Origin: Catonia carolina
Lineage: Eukaryota; Arthropoda; Insecta; Hemiptera; Achilidae
NCBI GenBank assembly: GCA_035578175.1
Contig: JAQMRL010000008.1
Location: 7,540,883-7,604,882 of the forward strand
Length of the DNA: 64,000 bases
Direction of reading: 5' to 3'
The position numbers were made by a program, and so were the translations under genes. This document shows positions 9,119-21,037 of this stretch, one piece after another (position 1 is the stretch's first letter; each line of letters opens with the position of its first letter). Below the pieces are notes generated by a model. The model ran no database searches. It was not told the origin of the DNA and saw nothing but the letters and a program-made list of their open reading frames with translations.

Positions 9119-10127
9119 TCTTAATTTACCTAAAAATATTTTTTTTAAATATATATTTTTAAATTTTATTTATTTATTTATTAAATTCAGAATCAACTGC
9201 TTCGTTATTAGGAACTAAGATACGAGAAAAGCATGAGAAAATAACAACGAATTTTTACCAAAATTAAAATTTTCCGAACATCCGGGAAACGAACCGGGAA
9301 TCTTTAACATCATTATCGAACATTTTACGTTCTGAACCTTTGAAATTTTTTAATTTTTGCTGTTTTCAAAATTTTATCCATCAAAACCCGTTTAATAATT
9401 ATAAATTTGAAAATATTAAAAATTTTTCACCAACCACTAAGAGTAATAAATTATTATTTTTTAAACTTTATTCTTTGAATCGAACATAAAAAACTTATCA
9501 TAAAATACTATTGTAATTAACGGTACTATTCTGTAATGACGAGCTGAGTTTGTTACATTTTTTTAAAAAATAACATTAAAAAATTCTACTGGTGTTTAAA
9601 TAAATCTTCACGAATAAATAATTACTTTAAAATAAAATAAAAATTTATATAAAATTAATTAAATACAAATTTAAATTGTAATTGGGTATTAAATTAAATT
9701 TAATGATAAGGGATTACAAAATTTTTTTAGAAAATTGAAAATTTTATTTAAAAATGTATTTTAAATTGTTTATTTATTCATTGACCATCACCGATTTATA
9801 TAAAATAAATATTTAAATTTTAAATTTAATCCTTTTAAAATTGATCACACACGAAGTTATTTTAGAATTTTAACGGTTAACTTTGACAAAAAAATTCGAA
9901 TAAATTTTGTTTATTATGTATATATTTTGACAATATAAAATAATACACAAACATAAATTTTTATGATTAATTTTAAATAAGAAGAAAGTATTACGAAATT
10001 AAAATAATACGTTCAAATACGTGGTGTGACCTTCGATGGTAAAATTTAAACAAATTTTGCGTACGTTTTTTTATTTAGTTTATTTTAAGTCACTTCGATG
10101 TATTGAAAATTAGCGACTACGTTTGGT
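9119..10127. other. AT-rich intronic DNA
   Basis: No gene recognised. A weak tRNA-like trace near 9280-9305 (ACGAACCGGGAATC) may be another decayed SINE head. Confidence 0.5.
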
Positions 10128-10540
10128 TTTTAAGGAGAGACTGTTTGATGGTTTTGATTGAAAATTTTGATTTTCGGTTTTTTATGTTTTTCAATAGTTT
10201 AGACCTAGATCTACCACAAAAAACATTAAATTACGACAAAAAATTATTTTAATGAAAAAAATTTAAGTTTTTATCAGGTTTACCCTGAAAAATTAACATG
10301 TCACCAAAAACAAATATTTTTCATATTTTTATATTGCTCGTTTTAGTGCAAAAAGAAATTTAGTTTTTTTTTAAATATCTGCTTCACTATTTTTAATATT
10401 CTTCCCTGTTGGTGCAGCTTTCTAACCAACTGTTGATGGGAAATTTAATTTTTTGTGTACATATTGTTTTTCATTTGTGCCTTTTCCCGTAAATTTAGAT
10501 TTTTCACATTTAAGTACGTTTTTCTCATGATAAAACATAG
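10128..10540 (+). mobile_element. R3 element, truncated
   Basis: It aligns along its length with 58280-58690: the same TTAAGGA start, TTTTCAATAGTTTAG, TTTTAGTGCAAA, CAACTGTTGATGGGAAATTT and CCCGTAAATTTAGATTTT in the same order. The 3' part present at 58700-59000 is missing here. Non-coding. Confidence 0.7.
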
Positions 10541-11034
10541 GTTATTTTGTTCATTATTTACATTGACAAGTAAAAGTCGTGTGAGTATTTCACATAAAAT
10601 TTTTTATATCTAGAAATCGGAAGTCACCGTTTTGTAGCAAGCATATTCCATTACTAACTACCGATAAAACACTGCGTTCGATTCCTGGCTAGATTCTGAA
10701 AAAAAACTAAATAGACTACATTGAAACCTTTAGCAATTAATAACGAATTGACGAGATATATTAAAAAATTAAATTTATTACTTGATTACTGTAAAAGTAA
10801 ATTTTTTTTTATTAAAATTGTTTTGTTTTAATATTTCTTTATGAAAATTTTACATACAGTTGGGTCACCTTACCTAATTACTGAATTAACAATTGTAACT
10901 TTACTTTTATCCGTAATATTTTGTATTAAATGATTTATTGAGACGCATAAAAATTTGATTTATAAAATAAAAATTTCCCTGACCGTAGAAGCTAATATGT
11001 TAAAGTACCCGAAAACAAGTGATCTGTATAAAAA
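10541..11034. other. AT-rich intronic DNA with R1 and tRNA-like traces
   Basis: 10560-10610 resembles the reversed R1 hairpin end (TTGACAAGTAAAAGTCGTG, TTTCACA). 10640-10690 includes TTCGATTCCTGGCT, a B-box-like trace. No coding signal. Confidence 0.45.
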
Positions 11035-11040
11035 TTAAAA

Positions 11041-11983
11041 AATCTGGTGTGAAACACTCACACAACTTTCTCTTGCCAATGCAAACAATTAACAATAAAC
11101 CTAACTTTAGTATTAAAACATTAGAAATGAACAAAAACTAACCTCAAAAACATAACCTTATTTTAATCATGAGTGAATGACGCAAAATGACAATCGAACT
11201 CAGTTTGGCTTAAAAATACGGAAAATCACGCTTTCACGCTAAACTAGGCTCTGTAGAGAAAAATGCTGTAAACAAAAGTTGTAGATCTTTAAATTTTCTA
11301 TAAATTTAATTATATACACTTTTGTCGTAAAATGCATACTAAGACCGAAATGTTAAAAAAATCGATTTTTCTCACGTTTTCGTGAGAAAAAAAAACAGAA
11401 AATCGCAAATTACCGCTAAACTAAGCGTTATACAAAAAAATGTTTGAAATAAAAGTTGTAGAATTTTACATTCTCTACAACTTTAATTATATAACGTTTT
11501 GCGCTAAAATGCATATTAAAGCCGCAATCTTAAAAAGAAAATGTTTTTCGGTAAAAACAGCCTCAAGCAGAATTTTAGCAAACATGGCGCCTACCCTATA
11601 TTGTAGAGAATAAAAAATTGAGTAAAATAGGCGATTTTAAAAAAAATCGTAGGACCAGTTTTTGAGAAAATCGCAAAAAAGTGAAAAATTATACGAATAA
11701 ACTACTACTTCCGGTTGACCGATTTTGATGAAAATGTTCGTGTCGCGTCCGGTAGTGGTATGTAACTTAAGTTTCAAGTTTCAAGTTCGTACGACGTTCC
11801 GTTCTTGAGATATTCTGTTCACACACAGACACACACACACACACACACAGACCAATCGCTAAAAACATGTTTTTTGGGTTCAGGGGGTCTGAAAACGTAT
11901 AGATCCGGTGAAAACTCGATTTCGAAAAATCGACATGAAAACAATACTTTCCTTCCTATATATTCATATAGGCAAGAGAAAGT
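11041..11983 (+). mobile_element. R1 element, complete
   Basis: A non-coding repeat of about 945 bp. It opens with the palindrome GTGTGAAACACTCACAC (11047-11063), followed by ACTTTCTCTTGCC (11065-11077). It closes with the exact reverse complement GGCAAGAGAAAGT (11971-11983). The interior has two related ~180-bp halves and a (CA)n tract at 11819-11848. No transposase is present. Family membership is certain from at least eight copies in the window; its class is unknown. Confidence 0.85.
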
Positions 11984-12274
11984 AAAAATTACTTAACCAA
12001 ATTTTTCCAAAATCCGTAAAAACAGGAATTATTTTAAATAATTACATGATCTGGAAGTGACAAAATTATACAATCCCAAATTTTTCATCCAGTAACTTTT
12101 CATTAAAGGGATTATCTTCAGGATTCCTGGAGTAGTTTGTAATTAATTCAGAACTTCACCTTTATGTGATGGGCGTATTACAGATTAATCTAATTTCAAA
12201 CAAAAATATAGAATACAATTTAATACCCACAAATAAATGAATGTGTTTTATTATAAATTATGTATCTACTTTAA

Positions 12275-12400
12275 TTTTTTTTGTTTAACGTCCGACTGTT
12301 CTGCAATTACTGCTAATGCAAACGGTAAGAATGAAATGATTTTTTTTAACGTATGAAAATGTACCGTGCCTGAATGGGAATCGAACCCAAGACCGCATGA
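12275..12400 (-). mobile_element. SINE-B, 5'-truncated, with 13-bp TSD
   Basis: The exact duplication GTATCTACTTTAA flanks the copy (12262-12274 and 12401-12413). The copy is closely related to 4446-4629 but stops inside the tRNA-like head, after the B box. Truncation at the 5' end with a perfect TSD shows LINE-type insertion. Confidence 0.85.
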
Positions 12401-12449
12401 GTATCTACTTTAAGAATATTTCAAAAAATTAATTTTATTGTCTACAACA

Positions 12450-12728
12450 AAGTAGTCGCCGTGAATCAATTGTTTAACAGCTGATTTTCGGAGCAGCTGG
12501 TTCAAATCCTAGTAAAATTATTTACTTTTATACGGATTTGAATATTAGACAGAGGTTACCGGTGTTCTTTGATGGTTGAGGTTTAATTAACCATACTCTC
12601 TCAGGAATGGTCGGCCTAGGTCTGTACTAGACTACACCTCATTTACACGTCATGCACATCATCCTCATCTGATTGGGTCACGGGGTTGCTTATTGTTCTC
12701 AATTGAACAGATTGCAACGTGCACATAT
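12450..12728 (+). mobile_element. SINE1 copy, decayed head
   Basis: It retains half of the head palindrome (AACAGCTGATTTTCGGAG), the B box GGTTCAAATCC, and the full body to TTGCAACGTGCACATAT. Confidence 0.8.
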
Positions 12729-13110
12729 TGTGTTGTTTAGGTCATCAGCCGAAAGGCTGGTTTGAACCTCTAGAGGTTTTACTAAGTAAAAACGAGGAGT
12801 GAGGTGGTTTACCTATGCCTTCCTCACTGAGTGGAAAAGTACGCTTACCAGCATGCCGGGCCCTCCGAAAAGCACAAATATTTTCACTCTGCAAATGACA
12901 CCTTCACTTCATTCACCACAGGGTCTGGCTGTATAATTAAATTCGTAACTTTCAGAGGAGATAACTCTGATTAGTGTCTTTTACACCTCTACCTCTTCTG
13001 TTCTCTAATGATTCAGTCATTTCATTGGCTGACCATACGATAAGAAACAGAACTATTTATTTTTGCCCTGCAACGAACAGATTGAGTGTACAAATATTAT
13101 GGATGAAAAA
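12729..13110 (-). mobile_element. SINE2 copy
   Basis: Begins with the reversed SINE2 tail (TTGTTTAGGTCATCAGCC, GGCTGGTTTGAACC) directly after SINE1, and runs to AACAGATTGAGTGTA, losing the last 5' bases. Confidence 0.8.
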
Positions 13111-13186
13111 ACTACAACAATTTAAAAAGACCTGGTTTGATTTCTTTACATTTAATATTAAAAAGAAGAAATTATAATTTGAAATT

Positions 13187-13522
13187 TGCCCATACAGGCA
13201 AATGGAGTGTTAAATTATTTGCACTCGATCTGCTAGTTCCAGAACTACAAAAAATAGTTTTGTTTCTTATCACATGGTCATACGATGGAAGTTTTTTGCA
13301 ACAGAAGAGGTAGAGGTGTAAAAGACCCTATGGTGAATGAAATGAAGGGTTCATTTACAGGGTGGAAAGTAAATTCTTTTCAGAGGGTCTGGCATGCTGA
13401 TAAGCATACTTTTTAACTCAGTGAGGAAGACAATAGTAAACTACTTCATGCCTCGTTTTACTTAGTAAAACCACTAAAGGTTCAAACAAGCTTTTCAACT
13501 GATGACCTAAACAACAATAATT
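13187..13522 (+). mobile_element. SINE2 copy, diverged
   Basis: Starts TGCCCATACAGGCAAATGG and ends GATGACCTAAACAACAA, with a deletion in the middle. It is opposite in orientation to 12729-13110, giving an inverted SINE2 pair 76 bp apart. Confidence 0.7.
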
Positions 13523-14645
13523 TTAAATATGTACAACAAAATTTTATTAAATTTAAATTTTAGAATGAGAGAAATATATTTGTGAAATTTAAGCAATTAA
13601 AACTTTTTGATGATTTATGTGAAGGATTTTGGTAAATTTTAGTAAATTTTAACTTTAGTAAAGTTAAGCGGAATACAATATTATGTAGTGAAGTTTAAAT
13701 ATATTCAAATTTTAATAGTATAAATTTTGGGATAAATTTGAATAAATAATTTTAGGAGAGAGAGAGAGAGAGAGAGAAATAAGAGTTGGTTGAAAGTGTT
13801 AAAATGCATAAATTTAACTGATGTATTAGAATTGTTAAAGACTGGGATGTTCTGCAAGGGTGACCGCAGCACTATGTACATTTTAGATTAACAATTTACC
13901 CTAAGCCATTTGTAGCTATGTACTTTATAACATTTTATAACAAGGGAAGGCAAACGCGGTTAAAATGAGTGCGACGACCTCTCACATACTCACTTCATTA
14001 ATACTCTGTTAGGCTGTTCAACATTTATTCCTATATACTTTGTTAATAACATTTTAATAATAACATTTATAAAGATTTATAACATTTTAAAATGTTATAA
14101 AGTTAAATCATTTAAGTTGAATTTAAATAATATTGAAATTTTAAAATAAATGTGAAAAACCTGTTGACCGACAGAGTGAGCGGTGTATAGGAGACAGACA
14201 GTGAAAGCTCTCTCTCCCCCCCCCTTCTCTTTCTCTACGTCCGACACTAGCCGACGAACGATCTCGCTACACCAGAGCTAAGAGGGATGTGTGCAGTTCT
14301 TCATCAAACCAATCGCACATTCTCTGTAACCTTCTCCAATGTCAACGTTTCTAATCTTTCTGTTACAATTTTAATTCTTTTACAAATTTGTTTTAAAATG
14401 TTTTCCCATTTTTAATCCTTATGTTTTCTTATATTTTATAATAATGTGTTCAAATCAACTATCAAAAATTATGGGAAAAGGGTCTAGAAAAATTCAATTT
14501 CAAGAAAATTGCATTAATTGCTTAGAGGAGATCACCCAGTAACAGTATTCCAGAAAATTAAAGTTTTCGTTAATTTTTTTCTATTTTTTACTTTCTCTTG
14601 CCCCGTTGTTCAGATAATTATCGCTGATAGATTGGTTTGAACCTC
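13523..14645. other. AT-rich intronic DNA
   Basis: No gene recognised. It contains a (GA)n run at 13757-13778, an AT-rich patch with repeated TATAACATTTTA (13925-14105), and a C/T-rich patch near 14200-14235. The GC-richer stretch 14160-14340 has no coding signature. Confidence 0.5.
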
Positions 14646-15003
14646 TAGAGCGGCAGTTCTTAACCTTTTTTTGGTCACATGGCCGGCCCGTTGGCGTAGT
14701 GGTTAGCACAACTGGCTTCTACGTCGGGGTTCCGGGTTCGATTTCCGGTTAGGTCTGGCATTTTTTCATCACTCATTTTCATATGTCATCGTTCTCCAAC
14801 GTCTGCATTAGCAGAAATTAAGAAACAGTCAGCAGTAAAACCAAAAAAAAAGAAAAAAAGTTGGTCACGGCACATTATCTTATGCAGAGAGTTCCCGCGG
14901 CACTAACGCACTAGTTGGACTGAAACAGTACCCAATGATAGCAATGGACGCAGTTAATACCCTGTTACATTTTCCAACCAACTACTTATTTTCATGCAAG
15001 CTG
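14646..15003 (+). mobile_element. hAT-like end fragment interrupted by SINE-B
   Basis: GCAGTTCTTAACCTTTTTTT followed by GGTCACGGCAC resembles the ends of hAT elements, and the two parts join cleanly when the SINE-B is removed. The right boundary is uncertain. Confidence 0.4.
14683..14866 (+). mobile_element. SINE-B, best-preserved head
   Basis: The tRNA-like head carries A box TTGGCGTAGTGGTTAG and B box GGGTTCGATTTCC, followed by GGTCTGGCA, the tail CTGCATTAGCAG, and a long A-rich end. TTGGTCAC occurs on both sides (about 14675-14682 and 14867-14875), consistent with a TSD. Confidence 0.8.
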
Positions 15004-15030
15004 GGCTTTTCGACACAACCAAACATAAAA

Positions 15031-15808
15031 AATCTGGTGTGAAACACTCACACAACTTTCTCTTGCCAATGCAAATAATTAATAATAAACCTAACATTAT
15101 TAATAAAATATTAGAAATAAACAAAAACTAACCTCAAAAACATAACCTTATTTTAATCATGAGTGAATGACGCAAAATGACAATCGAACTCAGTTTGGCT
15201 TAAAAATACGGAAAATCACGCTTTCACGCTAAACTAGGCTCTGTAGAGAAAAATGCTCTAAACAAAAGTTGTAGATCTTTTAATTTTCTATAAATTTAAT
15301 TATATACACTTTTGTCGTAAAATGCATACTAAGACCAAAATGTTAAAAAAATCGATTTTTCTCACGCTTTCGTGAGAAAAAAACTGAAAATCGCAAATTA
15401 CCGCTAAACTAAGCGTTATACAAAAAAATGTTTGAAATAAAAGTTGTAGGTTTTTAAATTTTCTACAACTTTTATTATATAACGTTTTGCGCTAAAATGC
15501 ATATTAAAGCCGCAATCTTAAAAAGAAAATGTTTTTACGTAAAAACAGCCTCACGCAGAATTTCAGCAAACATGGCGCCTACTCTATCTTGTAGAGAATA
15601 AAAAATTGAGTAAACCAGGCGATTTTAAAAAAAATCGTAGGACTAGTTTTTGAGAAAATCGCAAAAAAGTGAAAAATTATACGAATAAACTACCACTTCC
15701 GGTTGACCGATTTTGATGAAAATGTTCGTGTCGGGTCCGGTAGTGATATGTAACTTAAGTTTCAAGTTTGTACGATGTTCCGTTCTTGAGATATTCTGTT
15801 CACACACA

Positions 15809-15855
<47 letters not shown>

Positions 15856-15986
15856 CAATCGCTAAAAACATGTTTTTTGGGTTCAGGGGGTCTGAAAACG
15901 TATAGATCCGGTGAAAACTCGATTTCTAAAAATCGACATGAAAACAATACTTTCCTTCCTATATATTCATATAGGCAAGAGAAAGT
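15031..15986 (+). mobile_element. R1 element, complete
   Basis: Same boundaries as the copy at 11041: hairpin end at the left and GGCAAGAGAAAGT at 15974-15986. The (CA)n tract is longer (about 15799-15852). Very similar to the 11041 copy along its whole length. Confidence 0.85.
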
Positions 15987-16138
15987 AGAAACAAGCAGCG
16001 CGATAGACTATTCCCAGTTGAACTGGAAATGCGTGTGTGTTTGTCTTCAATTCCACCACCAATTGATCTTTTGTTGTAAGGCGTAAGCCAATAAATATCA
16101 CATAAAATAAGTTTAAGTTCTTCAATATTATACTATTC

Positions 16139-16460
16139 TCTTCACTGTTGTAGAAACTTGACCAAGGAAAACAGGAATGATGTGGTTTACCACTCTTCCT
16201 CACTAAGTGGAAAAGTATGCTTATCAGCTTGTCAGGCCCTTTGAAAAGCATCTACTTTCCACTCTGCTAATGACACCTTCAATTCATTCACCACAGGGTC
16301 TGGGTGTATAATGAAATTCATTACTCTGAGAGGAGATAACTCTTGAATAGTCTCTTTTACACCTCTATCTCTTCTATTCTTAAATACTTCAGTCATATAA
16401 TTGACTGACCATGTGATAAGAAAAAGAAGTAATTTTTGCGGCCCAACTATTAATACTACT
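16139..16460 (-). mobile_element. SINE2 copy lacking its 3' tail
   Basis: Recognisable from ATGATGTGGTTTACCACTC through TCACCACAGGGTCTGG to AAGAAAAAGAAGTAATTTTT. The hairpin end is missing or unrecognisable. Confidence 0.65.
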
Positions 16461-16461
16461 C

Positions 16462-16589
16462 TCTTGCCCTATGTAATAATACAGGGTAGGAAAGCATTGT
16501 TTTCATATAAAGTTTCACCGGAATTACAAGTTTTCAGGTCCCCTGAATCCAAAAAACATATTTTTACCGATTGGTCTGTGTGTGTGTGT

Positions 16590-16633
<44 letters not shown>

Positions 16634-16636
16634 GTA

Positions 16637-16668
<32 letters not shown>

Positions 16669-16870
16669 TGTGAACAAATATCTTAAGAATGGAATATAGT
16701 ACAAAGTTGAAATTTAAAACTTCAGTTAGGTACTATTAGAGAATTTGACTCGAACATTTTCAAAATCGGTCCACTGGAACTAATAGTATAATCGCGCGTT
16801 TTTTTATGTTTTGCAATTTTTTCTTAACGGCTTCTACAATTTTCTATACCTATTTTAGAATGATCCGAAA
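16462..16870 (-). mobile_element. R1 fragment with long (TG)n
   Basis: Begins with CTCTTGCCCTATGTAATA, then the usual order: TTTTCAGGTCCCCTGAA, CCGATTGGTCTG, a (TG)n tract with TATG interruptions at about 16577-16672, and AACATTTTCAAAATCGGTC. The rest of R1 is missing. Confidence 0.75.
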
Positions 16871-18246
16871 AAATCTGTTGTGTAGCTACACGAAAACAAG
16901 CTCACTAGAAAAATTTCAATATAATTTTCCAATATGACAATGTGCACACCCGCCTGTCACATATGAGTTACAAAATAATTTTACAAATTTATTTTAGCCG
17001 CGTAATGTGTAAACATGATTTAAAACACGTAGCTTAGGCAATTCAGGCTCTTTTAATTAGTTTTAAAAAGTTAATTTTCAATAAAAGACTTGATATATCT
17101 CAAGTAGGCAGATATACAGTTAAAATTAATAATTTGATATGATAATTTTTCCAACAAATTTTAACTAACTTACCTGAAACTGTTGAAATGTACTGTATTT
17201 GAAGTACCCTACATTTGATAAGCTTTAAGTTGATTTCATAGTATTTTAATAGTAGGCCTATAATTTAATTTTTTTTTAAATGAATATTCTTCGTTAGTTT
17301 TACAGCTAGAATAATGATTTTAAAATTTTTGTAATTAATACCTTAATTAAGAACCATCCTGGGGATCATCACGGTGGAAAATTGGAAAAATTTAAGAACA
17401 TAACTTCTGAATCATTTACAATGGGATTGCACAATTAATTATAATATTATTTTCTTTTACGTTCCCGGTAATTTGTAAAAAAAATTAAAATACTCATTTT
17501 TAAGTGTCGTAGATGCAGTTTATAGAAAATGTCTAGGAAAATTTCTTACCGGCCTATAGTTTTAAAACATAGATTTGTAGTATTATATTTAGAACTATTT
17601 TTCAAAACTAGCGATTGCGCTTGGGTGTCCGATTATTGCTGACATAAAAGGCGTGTATTATATGAACTGGTTTATTATTGTTTTCGGTTTCACTTCGTGC
17701 TTAAATTTTTATTTAGGCCTCTGCCACTTAAAAGAAAAACTTTATTTTAATTCTTTTTGTTTGCTTTGTGTCAAAGGTTTTTATTAATAGAAAACCCAGA
17801 TACACGTTACACTATTCTTTTATTTTTGTCTTAAAGTAAATGTCTGCTTAATTTTCTTTAACCTCCTCAGTGGAATGTAAGGTTGGTGTCATTTGGAAAT
17901 TTTGATGAATAAATTATTTTTTTAATTTTTTTTTTAGATTTTCCGTGGCATCGTTTGTATTGTTCTAAGTTATTTATGAAAACATTCGAGCAGATACGGA
18001 GAAGGAGGGATAATAGAACATTCAGAGATTTTGTTTTGGAATTTTCCGTACTTTAATTTTCATTTTGTCAAGCCATAACGGGATTTGGTTATTGTATGTT
18101 GAAGGGAAAAGAAAGCAACATAAATATTTTCATAACCGTGTAAAGAATTGCAGTGTCATGGGCAAAGTACAGGGGAAAAATTGAACATTGGGGCATTCCA
18201 GTTTTAATTGGATGATTGGAGACATGACATTATTTTCTAGCCCTGC
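16871..18246. other. AT-rich intronic DNA, no gene recognised
   Basis: No repeat shared with the rest of the window and no coding frame of interest over about 1.4 kb. This is one of the longer repeat-poor stretches and a reasonable place to look for conserved regulatory DNA. Confidence 0.55.
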
Positions 18247-19045
18247 GATTAAAAAAAATTAGCCTATTAAGACGATTAGTCGATTATCAATAAAAACGAT
18301 TAGCGATTACAACGGTTAGCCAATTAGGACAATTAGAGATTACAATGATTAGTCGATTGGCGACTAGGACGATTAGTCGATTGGTGATTACAATGATAAA
18401 CGATTAAAACGATTAGTTGATTACCGATAAGGTCGATTATCTATTAGAACAATAAGCCGATTTGGACGGTTAGTCATTAAAACGATTAGTCGATTGATGA
18501 TTAGAATGATTAACGATTAAAACGATTAGTCAACTAGCGACTAAAACGATTAGTCGATTGGCGATTAGCCGATTAGGACGTTAGTAATTAGAACGATTAG
18601 TCGATTACCGATTAGGAAAAATAGTAATTAGAACGATTAGTCGATTAGTGGTTATAATGATAAGCAATGAACGATTAGCGATTAAAACGATTAGTCAACT
18701 ACCGACTAAAACGATTAGCCGATTAGGATGATTAATGATTAGAACGATTAGTCGATTACCGATAAGGACGATTAGCAATTAGAACAATGAGCCGATTAGG
18801 ACAAATAGTAATTAGAACGATTAGTCGATTAGCGATTATAATAATTAGCAATGAACGATTAACGATTAAAAAGATTAGTCAACTACCGACTAAAACGATT
18901 AGCCGATTAGGACGATTAGTGATTAGAACGATTAGTCGATTACCGATAAGGACGATTAGCAATTAGAACAATGAGCCGATTAGGACAAATATTAATTAGA
19001 ACGATTAGCCAATTAGGACAATTAGAAATTAGAACGATTAGTCAT
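18247..19045 (+). repeat. GATTA-rich satellite with higher-order repeats
   Basis: About 800 bp made of short units around ACGATTAG and TCGATTA, with variants AACGATTAG, GCGATTA and CCGATTAGG. A larger unit is visible: GTCAACTACCGACTAAAACG occurs at 18694 and 18879 (185 bp apart), and a close variant at 18529. No frame is coding. The array is absent elsewhere in the window. Confidence 0.9.
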
Positions 19046-19534
19046 GAAATATTTGATTATCAGAAAATGAGTAAATGGAGAATACTTTTGAGTAGAAGTA
19101 GAAGCTCGTGGTGGTAAACTTGGTCTCGACAACATCGAGAAATATGCCTTATCATATTTTATTATCCCGAAAGAACTCGGAATAAACGTTACATTATTTT
19201 ATAGTAATAATGAGATAAATTTGTTTTGAAACTTCCTGTGCTACGTAGTTAAGTTGTTAGACATTTTTTTATTGGTTAGTAATAAGTATAGTTTGTTTCT
19301 TGTACAAACCGTACACAGAAGCTTTATGGTTAGGTTTGTAGTCGTACTTTTATCACGTAAGAGAGAGAGAGAGTGAGAGGGAGAGGGACTGGGTGAGCGG
19401 AGGGAGGCAAAAACAATTCTGTCCGCACCTGTATTGTAAGTTCATCGTAAAATGAAACCAGATTTTTAATAAAACATCCCGTAAAAACAAGTAGTAGCTA
19501 TGTTCAGTAGTTGAAGTATGTGATATGTTTTTTC

Positions 19535-19575
<41 letters not shown>

Positions 19576-19998
19576 TTTTATACTCCCGTAAGAGCAAACA
19601 TTTTTACCTGGTTATAAAATCTAAAGTGGTTGGCAGCGATTTACAAAGGACGTCTGTCGATAACTACTAAATTACACCTGCCTATTAACTTGTAGTTATT
19701 GATACATACTGTATAACTATTAAAATTTACATCTACACGTCTAAAATCTAAAAAATTCACATAAAAACCTACTTGACTTAACTATTTATTTTATACTTCG
19801 CAATTTTTTTTTCTTTGTTGTAATATTGAATTTTACACGTTTTTCTGTTAAGAAAACATATTTCTGATTGTCACGAACATTTGTTGTATTTTTATGTGCA
19901 TGTAAGTTTTAGATATTCTATTGATATTAACTTAAGCAAAGGACTGGAAGTTTTACACAAGGAATTTGTAGAATTTTTATCGTTAGTATGATCATGAT
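19046..19998. other. AT-rich intronic DNA with microsatellites
   Basis: Contains a (GA)n tract at about 19361-19388 and a (TG)n tract at 19537-19573. No gene recognised. Confidence 0.55.
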
Positions 19999-20178
19999 CC
20001 ACCAGGTTGGCCTAGTGGTAAAATCATCGCTTTGAGTCAGCTGTTTAACATCTGATTTTCGGAGACAAAAGTTCCGTGGTTCAAATCCTAGTAAAGATAA
20101 TTAATTTTATATGGATTTGAATACTAGACAGTGGTTAACGGTGTACATTGATGGTTTAGGTTCAATTAATTATACTCG

Positions 20179-20627
20179 ACTCTTGCGGTGTTACGTGTTT
20201 TCCGTTCTTCTGTACGGAGTAGAGTCTTGGACGTTGACGAGGGCGACCACTACTAAACTTGAAGCCTTCGAACTTTGGGTGTACAGAAGAATGCTGAGGA
20301 TACCATGGACAGATAGGGTGACCAACATTGAGGTACTGCGTCGGATGAACAAGGAACCAGAGGTAATAAACACCATTAAGTGTCGCAAGTTGCAATACCT
20401 CGGTCATATTATGAGGAACCACGGTAGATACGAACTGTTGCAGCGCATCCTGCAGGGAAGATTGGATGGTAGAAGACAGCCAGGCCGAAGAAGAATATCC
20501 TGGCTTGCTAACCTGAGAGACTGGTATGGGAAAAGCTCGGCCCAACTGTTCCGCATTGCAGATGACAAGACCAAGATAGCCATGATGACAGCCAGCGTTC
20601 GAACCGGACAGGTACGCTGAGAAGAAG
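20179..20627 (+). mobile_element. LINE-C, 5'-truncated, with 11-bp TSD
   Basis: An exact AATTATACTCG duplication flanks it (20168-20178 and 20628-20638). The 3' end is a short (GAA)n tail. The 449-bp insert is almost entirely coding. Confidence 0.9.
20182..20620 (+). pseudogene. C-terminal piece of a LINE-C endonuclease/reverse transcriptase
   Basis: The open frame gives VLLYGVESWTL, AFELWVYRRMLRIPW, EVLRRM, LQYLGHIMR, then a basic GRRQPGRRR segment and a short C-terminus ending at TGA (20618-20620). This is the same post-reverse-transcriptase tail as in LINE-A, but clearly a different family: it has a proline after RI, a different end, and a (GAA)n tail. The frame is intact over its length, so the insertion is young. 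A 5' extension of the open frame into SINE1 (from 20111) is a chance fusion. No catalytic motifs are present. Confidence 0.85.
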
Positions 20628-20767
20628 AATTATACTCGCTCAGGAATGATCGGCCTGGTTCAGTGAAATAACTACACCTCCCATACAAGTCATACACATC
20701 ATCCTCATCTCAATGGGTCATGGGGTACCTTACTGTTCTCAATTGAACGGATTGCAACGTACAGTAT

Positions 20768-21037
20768 TCAGATGAACTAATGTCCCCTAGCCGTGGGAGT
20801 GAGAGAATGCATAACGCTCTCACTCGCACAAGCCATACGCGCCGTTCCAATAACATCGTCTTTAATTTTACTCATTGTTGTGAGCAAGCGTATATCCATG
20901 CAGTAAACTAACAAGCAAGATAACGACGTGTATGTTTTCAGGTTTGAATTATAACGGTAAAGACCTTTGAGCGCATGCGTAGTTATGACACATATCTCCC
21001 TCTCACTCGCTCGGCTATGGGACATTAGTTCGTCTGA
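20768..21037. mobile_element. 270-bp MITE with ~38-bp inverted ends
   Basis: Ends 20768-20806 and 21000-21037 are inverted copies with few mismatches. They begin TCAGATGAACTAATGTCCC on the left and TCAGACGAACTAATGTCCC when the right end is reversed. It has no coding capacity. The target duplication is not clear, so the superfamily is left open. Confidence 0.75.

Noticed and set aside
20111..20178. SINE1-encoded N-terminus of the LINE-C frame
   Set aside because: The target duplication shows that the LINE inserted into SINE1; the joined frame is accidental.
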